Source: DSAR01 sp034437315
GTDB lineage: Bacteria > Chloroflexota > Anaerolineae > B4-G1
Assembly (NCBI GenBank): GCA_034437315.1
Contig: DAOTUC010000132.1
Location: forward strand, 1 to 15,932
Reading direction: 5' to 3'
Length of the DNA: 15,932 nucleotides
The position numbers were made by a program, and so were the translations under genes. The notes beneath the pieces are model-generated. The model worked only from the letters and a program-made list of their open reading frames with translations. It made no database searches and had not been told where the DNA came from. Numbering within the stretch: position 1 is the first letter of the stretch; each line of letters starts with the position of its first letter. This document shows positions 6,546 to 14,074 of this stretch, one piece after another.

Positions 6546-9500
6546 ATGCAAAACCCAACGCCTAACGAGCAGGTTGAAGGAACGCCCCGCGACGGGGGGG
6601 CGTCCGCGCTTTCCATTGAGGATTTAGGACTTTCCACTCGCGCTCACAAAGCGCTATCCAGCGATGGCATCGACACCCTGGAGACTCTGCAAGCCGCCCT
6701 CGCAGAAGGGGACGAGACCCTGTTGCGCATCAAAGGGATCGGCCCCAAGACGCTGGAAAATCTGAAGCGCAAGGTGGAAGAAATACAGGCCGTCGCCGAA
6801 TCGCCGGCCGCAGTCGAAACGTCGCCTCCGGTCGAGGCAATGGAGGCAATGGAAACGACCGAAGCGGCGCCCGATATCGAAGCAGAGGCAGGGGCCGATA
6901 TAGGGGCTGAGATAGAGCCCGATATAGGGGCCGAGATAGAGCCTGAAACGGAGGCCGCGACGACGTCCACCGCGGCGGAACTGGCAGCCGAGGCAGAGAT
7001 TCCCATGCCCGCTGCGCAACCAGAAGCGGCGGCGGAACCTGTCGCCGCGCCCGAAGAGGTAGAACCGCCCCCATCCTTCATCGAACAGGTGCGCGCGACT
7101 TTTGCACAATCGGGCGCGCGAATCAACTTCGGGTGGTTGGCTTTGGGAGCAGTGGGGATTCTGATCCTTGCCTTGCTCCTGCTGCCACCCATCGCGCTGC
7201 CCCGGCGGCTCGGCCTCATCGGCTATACCCGGCTGAACGCCGAAAATGGCTATGCCGTCCGGCACGAAGACGGGTTGACCGTCAGCGCGCCTCCCGAGAG
7301 CGGGGACAAGCTGCGGGTGCGCCTGGAATCGGTCCCGGAGCGGGAGTTGATGGACGGGTACGCCGGAAAAGCGCTTCGGGAGGCTATCGAGGCCCTGCCC
7401 GAGCACCTCTCCGTGCACAGTCCCTTGTATCAAATCGACATACGCGGCGAGCCGTCCCAGCCGATCATGCTGGATGTGGACGTCCCGACCGGGGCGGAAC
7501 CCTGGGAGACGCTCGATCTCTACGCCTGGAACGGCGAGACCTGGGAATGGGTGGGCGGCGATCTCCACGCCGAGGTCGTCGACAAGGAGTTCATCCGGGC
7601 GGAGGTCCTGGACGCGCCGCAGAACCTGGTCGTGATGCAGGCCGGCGCGGTCCCGCCGAGCGTCGCGACGACGCCCAACGCCGGCGATGTGCTGGACGAC
7701 CTCTCCCTCAACGTGATAGACACCATCAACCCCACCGGGTTGATTTTGAGCGCTAACGGCGGTTTCGTCGTCGAACCGAGCAATCACCTCCAACCGGCTC
7801 AAGACCTGGATTACGCGGTCAAGCCCGCCTTGCGCAACTGGTCGGCGGGCGCGCCCTTTGACTCGGCCTCATTGGCCAACATCCTGGACGATCCGGAGAC
7901 CCAGCAGGCGCATATCGCCAACATCCTCAAGCTGTGCGCCGAGAGCGGTTTCGCGGGGATTGACGTCGATTACCAGGGGGTGGGGGTCGATCAACGAGAT
8001 GCGTTCACCGATTTCATCACCGCCCTGGCCGACGCCCTGCACACCGAGGACTTGACGCTCGGCGTGGTCGTGGAACAGCCGATTTTCGCTGGCAACGAGT
8101 GGAACGCCGGCGGGTACGACCTCCAGGCGTTGGGCCAGGCGGCCGACGCGATCAAGATCCCCTTCCCCAGCGATCTAGCCGCCTACACCGAGGGCGGCGA
8201 GGCGCAGCGCCTGTTGGATTGGGCGACGGCCCAGGTCAACCGCTACAAATTGCACGTGCTGCTTTCATCTCTCAGCGCCGAAAAGAGCTCGACGGGCGTC
8301 AAGCCCATCCCAATGGACGAGGCGCTGGCCCCTTGCGGACAAGTCGCCGCCGCCGAAGGAGTGACCGAGATCGAGCCCAACGAGCAGGCGACCTTCAGCC
8401 TATCCGGCCCCCTGATGAGCATCACCCGCCAGGAAATCGGCGATACCTACCGCCTGGAATATGAGGCCGACGGCGGAGAGGTCCGCACCGTCTGGCTGGG
8501 AACGGCCGGCGTCCTCCAGACCAAGCTCCAATGGGCGCAACGTTACCATCTCGCCGGCGTCACGGTGACCGACCTCCACAGCCCGGGGAATATGCCGGGC
8601 GTCTTGAGCGCCGTGGGCGCTTACAAGCACGCGGTCGAATCGCCGGTGAGCCCGGAGGTAGCAGTCGTGTGGGCCGTTCACGACGGCGATACGACCATCG
8701 AAAAACAATCGACCCCGCTCACCAACCCCAGGTACACGTGGACAGCGACGGCGCCGCCGGGCGATTACACCATCCACGCCGAGGTGCTCGGTTTGGATCG
8801 TGGATCGGTCCCCATCGCAGTGAGAGCGGCGGAACCGGAGATAGCCGAAATAATCACCGAAACGGAGACGCTGACCGAGACGAACGGGATCACCACGACG
8901 GAGGAACTGACCGATCCCGATAGCAGCGTCGCTGATGACGACTGCTTGCAAGCCAGATTCGTGTCCGACGTCACCATCCCGGACAACACACAGATAGAAC
9001 CGGGGGAGGAGTTCGTCAAGACCTGGAAGTTGCGCAACAGCGGCAGTTGCGATTGGCCGGACGACACCGTGTTGGCGCGGGTCAAGTCCCAATTGGGCGG
9101 CGAGGAAACGGTCACAGTGGGTGCCGTCCTGATGGGCGAGGACGTGGAGATCAGCATCAACCTCGTCGCTCCGGAGGAGGACGGCGGTTATGATGGCGTG
9201 TGGACGCTGAGAGCCGGCGAGACGGATATTCCCAACGGGCGGGTCACCGCCGTCATTCAGGTCGGTGAAGGCGACGGAGACAACAGCGACAACGATGACG
9301 GCGGCGCGGCCGCGCCGGTCATCGCCCCGGTCAGCAGCGGCGGGTTCGAGTTAGGCGGTCACATTCGGGATATGGGCTTCCCCTACGCCGACAAGATGCG
9401 TTACGCCGGAATGAACTGGGCCAAGGTCCAGGTGCACTACGGTCAGGACGCCTCCGGACTCGTCAACGCCTCTCATAGCCAGGGGTTCAAGATCCAGTTA

Positions 9501-10265
9501 AGTGGGTTGGGTTCGCCGAGTATGGTCACTCAGCCCAATTTCGAGCAGGATGTCGCCAATTGGATGGCCCAGATGGCGGCGGCTGGCGCAGACGCCATTG
9601 AGGTGTGGAACGAGCCGAACATCGACCGGGAATGGCAGATCGGCCACATCAGCCCGCAGGCCTACACCAAGTTGTTGTGCGCCGCCTATAACGCCATTAA
9701 AGCAGCCAATCCAGACGCGGCGGTGATCAGCGCCGCGCCAGCGCCCACCGGTTCCTTCGGCGGCGCATGCCAACCCAACGGCGGCAACTGCGACGACGCC
9801 CCATGGATGGCGGGGTTGCGCGACGCCGGAGCCGCCAATTGTATGGACTACATCGGCGCACACCACAACTCCGGGGCCACGTCACCCTCGGCCCGCAGCG
9901 GGCATCCGGCCGGCGGCACCCACCATTCCTGGTACTTCTTGCCCCAGACCGAGTTATACTACAACACCTTCGGCGGCGCGCGCAAGTTGTTCTACACCGA
10001 AATGGGCTACGCCTCGCAAGAGGGCGTCCCACCGTTCCACGACGCCTTTGGGTGGGCCCGAGGTATCACCAACGCCAACCAGGCCGCCTGGTTAGCAGAG
10101 GCGGTGAGTCTAAGCGTCAACACCGGCATGGTGCGCTGCATCATCGTCTGGAACATCGACTTCTCTCGCTACGGTTACGATCCACAGGATGGCTTCGCCA
10201 TCATCCGGCCCGGCGGCGCTTGCCCGGCCTGCGATGAGCTACACGCTGTGCTAGGATCCCGTTAA
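6546..10265 (+). CDS. Membrane-anchored alpha-CTD-like/GH18-like/NBR1/GH-A fusion protein
   Basis: This 1239-residue protein is predicted to span the membrane once. Residues 23-80 resemble the RNA polymerase alpha C-terminal HhH domain (IEDLGLSTRAHKAL, RIKGIGPKTLENLK). Residues 81-178 are an acidic Ala/Pro/Glu linker and 196-217 a membrane segment. Outside follow a beta-rich stretch (225-370), a GH18-like domain (385-695) with GIDVDYQGV, where Q477 replaces the catalytic Glu, an Ig-like stretch (700-762), a Thr/Glu linker, an NBR1-type Ig domain (800-907, FVKTWKLRNSGSCDWP), an acidic linker, and a clan GH-A barrel (930-1239). The barrel keeps both expected catalytic Glu residues, E1023 in WNEPN and E1152 in YTEMG. 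AGGAGGG lies 3 nt before the ATG. Two GH-A paralogues follow. It may cut or sense extracellular or cell-wall glycan; the substrate is unknown. Domain calls are by eye. Confidence 0.85.
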   Translation: MQNPTPNEQVEGTPRDGGASALSIEDLGLSTRAHKALSSDGIDTLETLQAALAEGDETLLRIKGIGPKTLENLKRKVEEIQAVAESPAAVETSPPVEAMEAMETTEAAPDIEAEAGADIGAEIEPDIGAEIEPETEAATTSTAAELAAEAEIPMPAAQPEAAAEPVAAPEEVEPPPSFIEQVRATFAQSGARINFGWLALGAVGILILALLLLPPIALPRRLGLIGYTRLNAENGYAVRHEDGLTVSAPPESGDKLRVRLESVPERELMDGYAGKALREAIEALPEHLSVHSPLYQIDIRGEPSQPIMLDVDVPTGAEPWETLDLYAWNGETWEWVGGDLHAEVVDKEFIRAEVLDAPQNLVVMQAGAVPPSVATTPNAGDVLDDLSLNVIDTINPTGLILSANGGFVVEPSNHLQPAQDLDYAVKPALRNWSAGAPFDSASLANILDDPETQQAHIANILKLCAESGFAGIDVDYQGVGVDQRDAFTDFITALADALHTEDLTLGVVVEQPIFAGNEWNAGGYDLQALGQAADAIKIPFPSDLAAYTEGGEAQRLLDWATAQVNRYKLHVLLSSLSAEKSSTGVKPIPMDEALAPCGQVAAAEGVTEIEPNEQATFSLSGPLMSITRQEIGDTYRLEYEADGGEVRTVWLGTAGVLQTKLQWAQRYHLAGVTVTDLHSPGNMPGVLSAVGAYKHAVESPVSPEVAVVWAVHDGDTTIEKQSTPLTNPRYTWTATAPPGDYTIHAEVLGLDRGSVPIAVRAAEPEIAEIITETETLTETNGITTTEELTDPDSSVADDDCLQARFVSDVTIPDNTQIEPGEEFVKTWKLRNSGSCDWPDDTVLARVKSQLGGEETVTVGAVLMGEDVEISINLVAPEEDGGYDGVWTLRAGETDIPNGRVTAVIQVGEGDGDNSDNDDGGAAAPVIAPVSSGGFELGGHIRDMGFPYADKMRYAGMNWAKVQVHYGQDASGLVNASHSQGFKIQLSGLGSPSMVTQPNFEQDVANWMAQMAAAGADAIEVWNEPNIDREWQIGHISPQAYTKLLCAAYNAIKAANPDAAVISAAPAPTGSFGGACQPNGGNCDDAPWMAGLRDAGAANCMDYIGAHHNSGATSPSARSGHPAGGTHHSWYFLPQTELYYNTFGGARKLFYTEMGYASQEGVPPFHDAFGWARGITNANQAAWLAEAVSLSVNTGMVRCIIVWNIDFSRYGYDPQDGFAIIRPGGACPACDELHAVLGSR
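6897..6944 (+). repeat. In-frame 24-bp duplication in the acidic linker
   Basis: Two adjacent 24-bp units (6897-6920 and 6921-6944) differ at two bases and both encode DIGAEIEP (residues 118-125 and 126-133). The repeat extends the acidic linker between the alpha-CTD-like domain and the membrane segment by whole codons, so copy changes would alter linker length without breaking the frame. Confidence 0.9.
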
Positions 10266-10403
10266 AACCCGAACGATGACGCTTCGACCTTTCACCCATC
10301 GCCTATCGGACGGGGAATGAAGATTGATGGTTGCATCCCGTTTTGGCGCTTCACCCACCATCAGGCAGTAATTACACGAATTTGCTCGTACATGAGGATG
10401 AAT

Positions 10404-10430
10404 GGGGGTTCGGCTCTCAGTCGAACCCCC
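10404..10430 (+). terminator. 9-bp GC-rich hairpin between the first two glycosidase genes
   Basis: GGGGGTTCG (10404-10412) and CGAACCCCC (10422-10430) form a perfect stem with a 9-nt loop, ending 19 nt before the ATG of the next gene and just ahead of its GGGAGGT. It is followed by GTGTTCTAG, not a U-run, so it could be a weak terminator, a processing or stability stem that adjusts expression of the downstream genes, or a translation-control element. The rest of 10266-10403 shows no gene and no promoter I can defend. Confidence 0.55.
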
Positions 10431-10449
10431 GTGTTCTAGGGAGGTCACG

Positions 10450-11781
10450 ATGAGTTTATCTTATGACAAGGGATTGAGCGGCAAGAGACTGTACATCATT
10501 GCGGCGGCCTGGATCCTCCTGGTCATCGTTGGGGGCTTGTGCACCTGGTATGGCTTCGGGCCTGCCAGCCGACAGGTTCCGCCGACCGAACCGCCGACCA
10601 CCGCCGAGGCGGCGGCCGTGGTCACAGCCACCCCCACGCCCGCGCCGCCCACCGCCACACCCGATACCCCCCCGCCCACCGCCGAGGAGACCGAGCCGGT
10701 CGAGGAAGAGACGTTTGGCTACGGCATCGCCATCAGCGGCCTTGGCGGCGGAGACATCGACTATTGGATGGGCCAGGTAGAGAGTTTGGGCCTGGGATGG
10801 ATCAAGCAACAGGTCCAATGGGGCATATTCGAGGCCAATCCCGGCCAAATGGATTGGAGCGGTTACGACGCCGTGGTAGAGGCGGCCAATCGCCGGGGGC
10901 TGAAGGTGATGCTCAGTGTGGTCGACGCTCCGAAATGGACGCGCAGTTACATCGACGACAACTCGGAGGGCGCGCCGCCGGACGATTTGGCGCTCACCGC
11001 CGACTTCTTGGGCCGCCTGGTCGACCGCTATCGGGGGCGGGTGCACGCCATTGAGGTGTGGAACGAGCAAAACCTGGACCGAGAGTGGGACACCGCCGAG
11101 GGCGTCAACGCCGAACAATACGTCAAGATGTTACAATTGTCCTACCAGGCGATCAAGAGCCGGGATCCGAACATCATCGTCATCAGCGGCGCACTCTCTC
11201 CCGTGGGCGCGACAGCCACCGATCCCGCCAATCCCAACCGCTTCATTTACATGGACGATTTTGAATATTTCGATCGCATGATTGCGGCTGGCATGTTAAA
11301 CTACTGCGATTGCGTGGGCGCGCACCACAACGGCATCAATATGCCGCCCGACGTGGCCTGGGACGAGGGCTACGACGACCCGACCGCCCAGTTCCGTGGG
11401 CCATTCGACAATCCCGATCACAGTTGGTCCTTCAAATCGACCCTCTGGGGATATCACGAGCGGATTCAGGCCGCCGGCAACGACACGCCGCTCTGCGTCA
11501 CCGAGTTCGGATGGGCCACCGCCGAGGGGTTCGACGGTTATCCGCCGGGTTTCGAGTTCGCCCTGGACAACACGTTAGAGGATCAAGCCCAGTGGAACGT
11601 AGAGGCCTTCCAGTTGATGCGCGAGTGGGGATTCGTGCGCCTGGCCTTCCTGTGGAACCTCAACTATTCCCAATTGGGTTGGGGGCCCGAGGATCCTAAC
11701 GCGCCGTATGGCATCATTGACATGCAAGGCGCGCCTCGCCCGGCCTTCTATGCCATCCAGGAGATGGAGAAAGCCCAGTGA
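10450..11781 (+). CDS. Membrane-anchored clan GH-A glycoside hydrolase
   Basis: This 443-residue protein has a short basic N-terminus, a membrane anchor (14-34: LYIIAAAWILLVIVGGL), a Thr/Pro-rich spacer (40-88) and a (beta/alpha)8 clan GH-A barrel placed outside the cell. The acid/base Glu is E206 in EVWNEQN (N205-E206 at the end of strand 4) and the nucleophile is E352 in VTEFGWA (strand 7). The EVWNE.N.DREW segment is shared with the preceding large protein, and a 24-nt stretch is identical in the two genes (9592-9615 and 11045-11068), pointing to duplication. The family (GH5, GH39, GH42 or an unassigned group) and substrate are not determinable by eye. ATG 10450 was chosen for the AGGGAGGT at 10437-10444; an upstream in-frame ATG at 10402 would place the hairpin inside the gene. 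Its stop overlaps the next start by 4 bp. Confidence 0.88.
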   Translation: MSLSYDKGLSGKRLYIIAAAWILLVIVGGLCTWYGFGPASRQVPPTEPPTTAEAAAVVTATPTPAPPTATPDTPPPTAEETEPVEEETFGYGIAISGLGGGDIDYWMGQVESLGLGWIKQQVQWGIFEANPGQMDWSGYDAVVEAANRRGLKVMLSVVDAPKWTRSYIDDNSEGAPPDDLALTADFLGRLVDRYRGRVHAIEVWNEQNLDREWDTAEGVNAEQYVKMLQLSYQAIKSRDPNIIVISGALSPVGATATDPANPNRFIYMDDFEYFDRMIAAGMLNYCDCVGAHHNGINMPPDVAWDEGYDDPTAQFRGPFDNPDHSWSFKSTLWGYHERIQAAGNDTPLCVTEFGWATAEGFDGYPPGFEFALDNTLEDQAQWNVEAFQLMREWGFVRLAFLWNLNYSQLGWGPEDPNAPYGIIDMQGAPRPAFYAIQEMEKAQ

Positions 11782-12971
11782 CCGAAGGGGACGACCTGGC
11801 AAGCCCTACGCATCCATCCCGCCGCCGAAATCTACGCGTTTTCCTGGGAAGCGTGGGCTTGCTGCTGCTTGCTTGGGCCTTCGTTCACTTTACCCAACCA
11901 GGCCTTACCCCCACGCCGACGCCGCCTCCCACACCGACGTCATGGCCGCGCGCCCGCCTGGATTCGCCGGAATACGGTATGCAGGCCTTCCTCTGGTGGC
12001 GCGAGGAGACGACCGACCGCGATTTGCAGTTGATCGCCGACGCGGGCTTCTCCTGGGTCAAGCAGCACGTCGGTTGGCGGGACATCGAGGGCATCCAGAA
12101 AGGCAGCTACGACTGGTACGCCACCGATCGCATCGTCGGCAAGGCGGAAGCGCACGGCCTGGACGTGCTGTTTCGCCTGGATCGCCAACCGCTCTGGGCG
12201 ATGGAGATCGAAGAAGAGACGCGCGTCGGCCCCGTCGAGAACCCGCAGGATTTCGGCGACTTCTGTCACGCCATCGCCGCCCGTTACCGCGGCAGGGTGC
12301 GGGCCTACCAGGTCTGGAACGAGCCGAACCTGGCCCGCGAGTGGCAACATCACCCGCCCGATCCGTCCGGTTACGTCGATCTGTTGCGCGCCTGTTACGT
12401 GGGCGTCAAGACCGCCGACCCCGAAGCGTTCGTCATATCGGCCGGCCTCTCGCCCACCGGCAGCAACCCGCCAGACGCCATGCCAGACATCGACTACCTG
12501 ATCGCGATGTACGAGGCCGGCGCCGCCCCCTATTTCGACCTACTGGGCGCGCACGCGCCGGGTTTCCTCTATCCCCCGGAGATATCGCCGGACGAGGTGT
12601 CCGAGAAGCACAACGGGCATCGCTTCTTCTGTTTCCGTCACGTCGAGGACATCCGCGAGGTGATGGTCCGTTACGGGGACGAGGACAAACAGATCGCCAT
12701 CCTGGAGATGGGCTGGACGACCGACCGGGTGCATCCCGATTACGCATGGTTCGCCGTGACCGAGGAAGAGAAGGCCGATTACCTGGTGCGGGCCTTCCGC
12801 TACGCCGAGGAAAATTGGTCCCCCTGGGTCAGCCTGATGACGGTCATCTCCATCGCCGACCCGCGCTGGACCGAGGCCGAGGAGCAGTATTGGTGGGCCA
12901 TCACCGAACCCGATTGGCCCGAGACCCGCGTGCGCCCGGCCTACGAAGCCCTGAAAGAGATGGAAAAATGA
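11778..12971 (+). CDS. Membrane-anchored clan GH-A glycoside hydrolase, second paralogue
   Basis: This 397-residue paralogue has a basic stretch (SRRRNLR), a membrane anchor (about 19-38, ending HFTQPG), a short Thr/Pro spacer (44-56) and a GH-A barrel. The proposed acid/base is E182 in QVWNEPN and the nucleophile E310 in AILEMGWT; RYRGRVRAYQVWNEPN parallels RYRGRVHAIEVWNEQN in the upstream gene. It starts with GTG at 11778 inside the stop of the previous gene (GTGA overlap), with GGAGA (11766-11770) upstream, so translation is probably coupled. It is the most divergent of the three: it lacks the AHHN segment after strand 6 (it has GAHAPG). Likely extracytoplasmic; substrate unknown. A longer open frame overlaps it in another phase but is only an extension of rtcA. 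Confidence 0.86.
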   Translation: MTEGDDLASPTHPSRRRNLRVFLGSVGLLLLAWAFVHFTQPGLTPTPTPPPTPTSWPRARLDSPEYGMQAFLWWREETTDRDLQLIADAGFSWVKQHVGWRDIEGIQKGSYDWYATDRIVGKAEAHGLDVLFRLDRQPLWAMEIEEETRVGPVENPQDFGDFCHAIAARYRGRVRAYQVWNEPNLAREWQHHPPDPSGYVDLLRACYVGVKTADPEAFVISAGLSPTGSNPPDAMPDIDYLIAMYEAGAAPYFDLLGAHAPGFLYPPEISPDEVSEKHNGHRFFCFRHVEDIREVMVRYGDEDKQIAILEMGWTTDRVHPDYAWFAVTEEEKADYLVRAFRYAEENWSPWVSLMTVISIADPRWTEAEEQYWWAITEPDWPETRVRPAYEALKEMEK

Positions 12972-14074
12972 GTGGATCCGAAATTCGCCTCATCGACGGC
13001 TCACATGGCGAGGGGGGCGGGCAGGTGTTACGCACCGCCCTGACGCTCTCCGTGCTCACCGGGCAATCGACGCGCATTGAGCACATCCGCGCCGGCCGGA
13101 AGAAATCGGGGTTGCGCCCCCAGCACCTCACGGCCGTGCGCGCGGCGGCGGCGATATGCGACGCCGAATTGGCGGGCGACGCGCTCGACTCTCAAACTAT
13201 CCTCTTCGCGCCCGGCAAGCCGGCCCAGGCTGGCGCGTACACCTTCGACGTGCGCGACGCATCCAAGGGCGGCAGCGCCGGATCGGTGGGGTTGGTCTTG
13301 CAGACGATTTTACTGCCCCTGTCGTTGACCGGGGATGCATCGCACATAACGCTGCGCGGGGGCACACACGTCCCGTGGGCGCCATCCGCCTTCTACCTCG
13401 CCCACACGTTCCTGCCGACCCTGAAACGGATGGGGATCGAAACGGAACTGGACGTGAGCGTCTGGGGCTTCTACCCGGCCGGCGGCGGGGAAATTCGCGT
13501 GACCATCCAGGGGCGAGAGGGGCCGCTGAATCCACTGCGGATGATAGAGCGGGGAGAACTGACGCGGATCTGGGGCCAGGCTGTGGCGACCAACCTGCCC
13601 GCCCACATCCCCCAGCGCATGGCCAACCGTGCCCAGAATGTATTGGCGGAGACGGGCCTATCGGCGCAGATCGAGGCGCGCCGGTTGGGCGGGGCCGGGC
13701 CGGGGACCGGCATCTTCACGTGCGCCGAGTACGCCGCCGTGGAAACGGGCGAGCCCATCGTCGCCGGCTTCACCGCCTACGGTCGCAAGGGGTTGCCGGC
13801 CGAGCGGGTGGCCGAGACCGTCTGCGAAGCGTTTCTGGCCCATCACCACACCGCGGCGCCGGTCGACCCGCACCTGGCCGATCAATTGATATTGCCTATG
13901 GCCCTGGCGGGAAGCGCCGCCGTCGCCCCATCGACAATTTACACCTCCCGCGTGAGCGAGCATCTCCTGACCAATATCTGGGTCGTGCAGCAGTTCCTGG
14001 CGCGAGACATAACAGTGACGGGCGACATCGGCGCGCCGGGCGTTGTGACCATCCAACAAAGGAATGGCAAATGA
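12968..14074 (+). CDS. rtcA: RNA 3'-terminal phosphate cyclase
   Basis: RtcA uses ATP to convert an RNA 3'-phosphate into a 2',3'-cyclic phosphate through a covalent enzyme-AMP intermediate, as part of RNA end repair. The 368-residue product is normal or slightly long. Family motifs are clear: IDGSHGEGGGQVLRTAL (9-25), IRAGRKKSGLRPQH (40-53), KGGSAGSVGLVLQT (100-113), RGGTHVPWAPSAFYL (130-144), WGFYPAGGGEI (166-176), and H302 in PHLADQLILPMAL, the position of the adenylated His. The open frame runs far upstream in this phase, but the real start is ATG 12968: homology begins there and it overlaps the preceding stop as ATGA. rnz follows with another 4-bp overlap. No RtcB ligase or RtcR regulator is in the window, so the RNA substrates are unknown. 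Confidence 0.96.
   Translation: MSGSEIRLIDGSHGEGGGQVLRTALTLSVLTGQSTRIEHIRAGRKKSGLRPQHLTAVRAAAAICDAELAGDALDSQTILFAPGKPAQAGAYTFDVRDASKGGSAGSVGLVLQTILLPLSLTGDASHITLRGGTHVPWAPSAFYLAHTFLPTLKRMGIETELDVSVWGFYPAGGGEIRVTIQGREGPLNPLRMIERGELTRIWGQAVATNLPAHIPQRMANRAQNVLAETGLSAQIEARRLGGAGPGTGIFTCAEYAAVETGEPIVAGFTAYGRKGLPAERVAETVCEAFLAHHHTAAPVDPHLADQLILPMALAGSAAVAPSTIYTSRVSEHLLTNIWVVQQFLARDITVTGDIGAPGVVTIQQRNGK

Noticed and set aside
11708..12967. A 788-residue open frame covering two glycosidase genes and rtcA
   Set aside because: Only its last 368 residues (from 12968) match a protein family. The earlier part is Arg/Pro-rich out-of-phase reading of the third glycosidase gene.
13156..14070. Upstream extension of the RNase Z open frame (615 residues in all)
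   Set aside because: It overlaps rtcA in another phase with Arg/Gly-rich nonsense composition. RNase Z homology starts exactly at ATG 14071.
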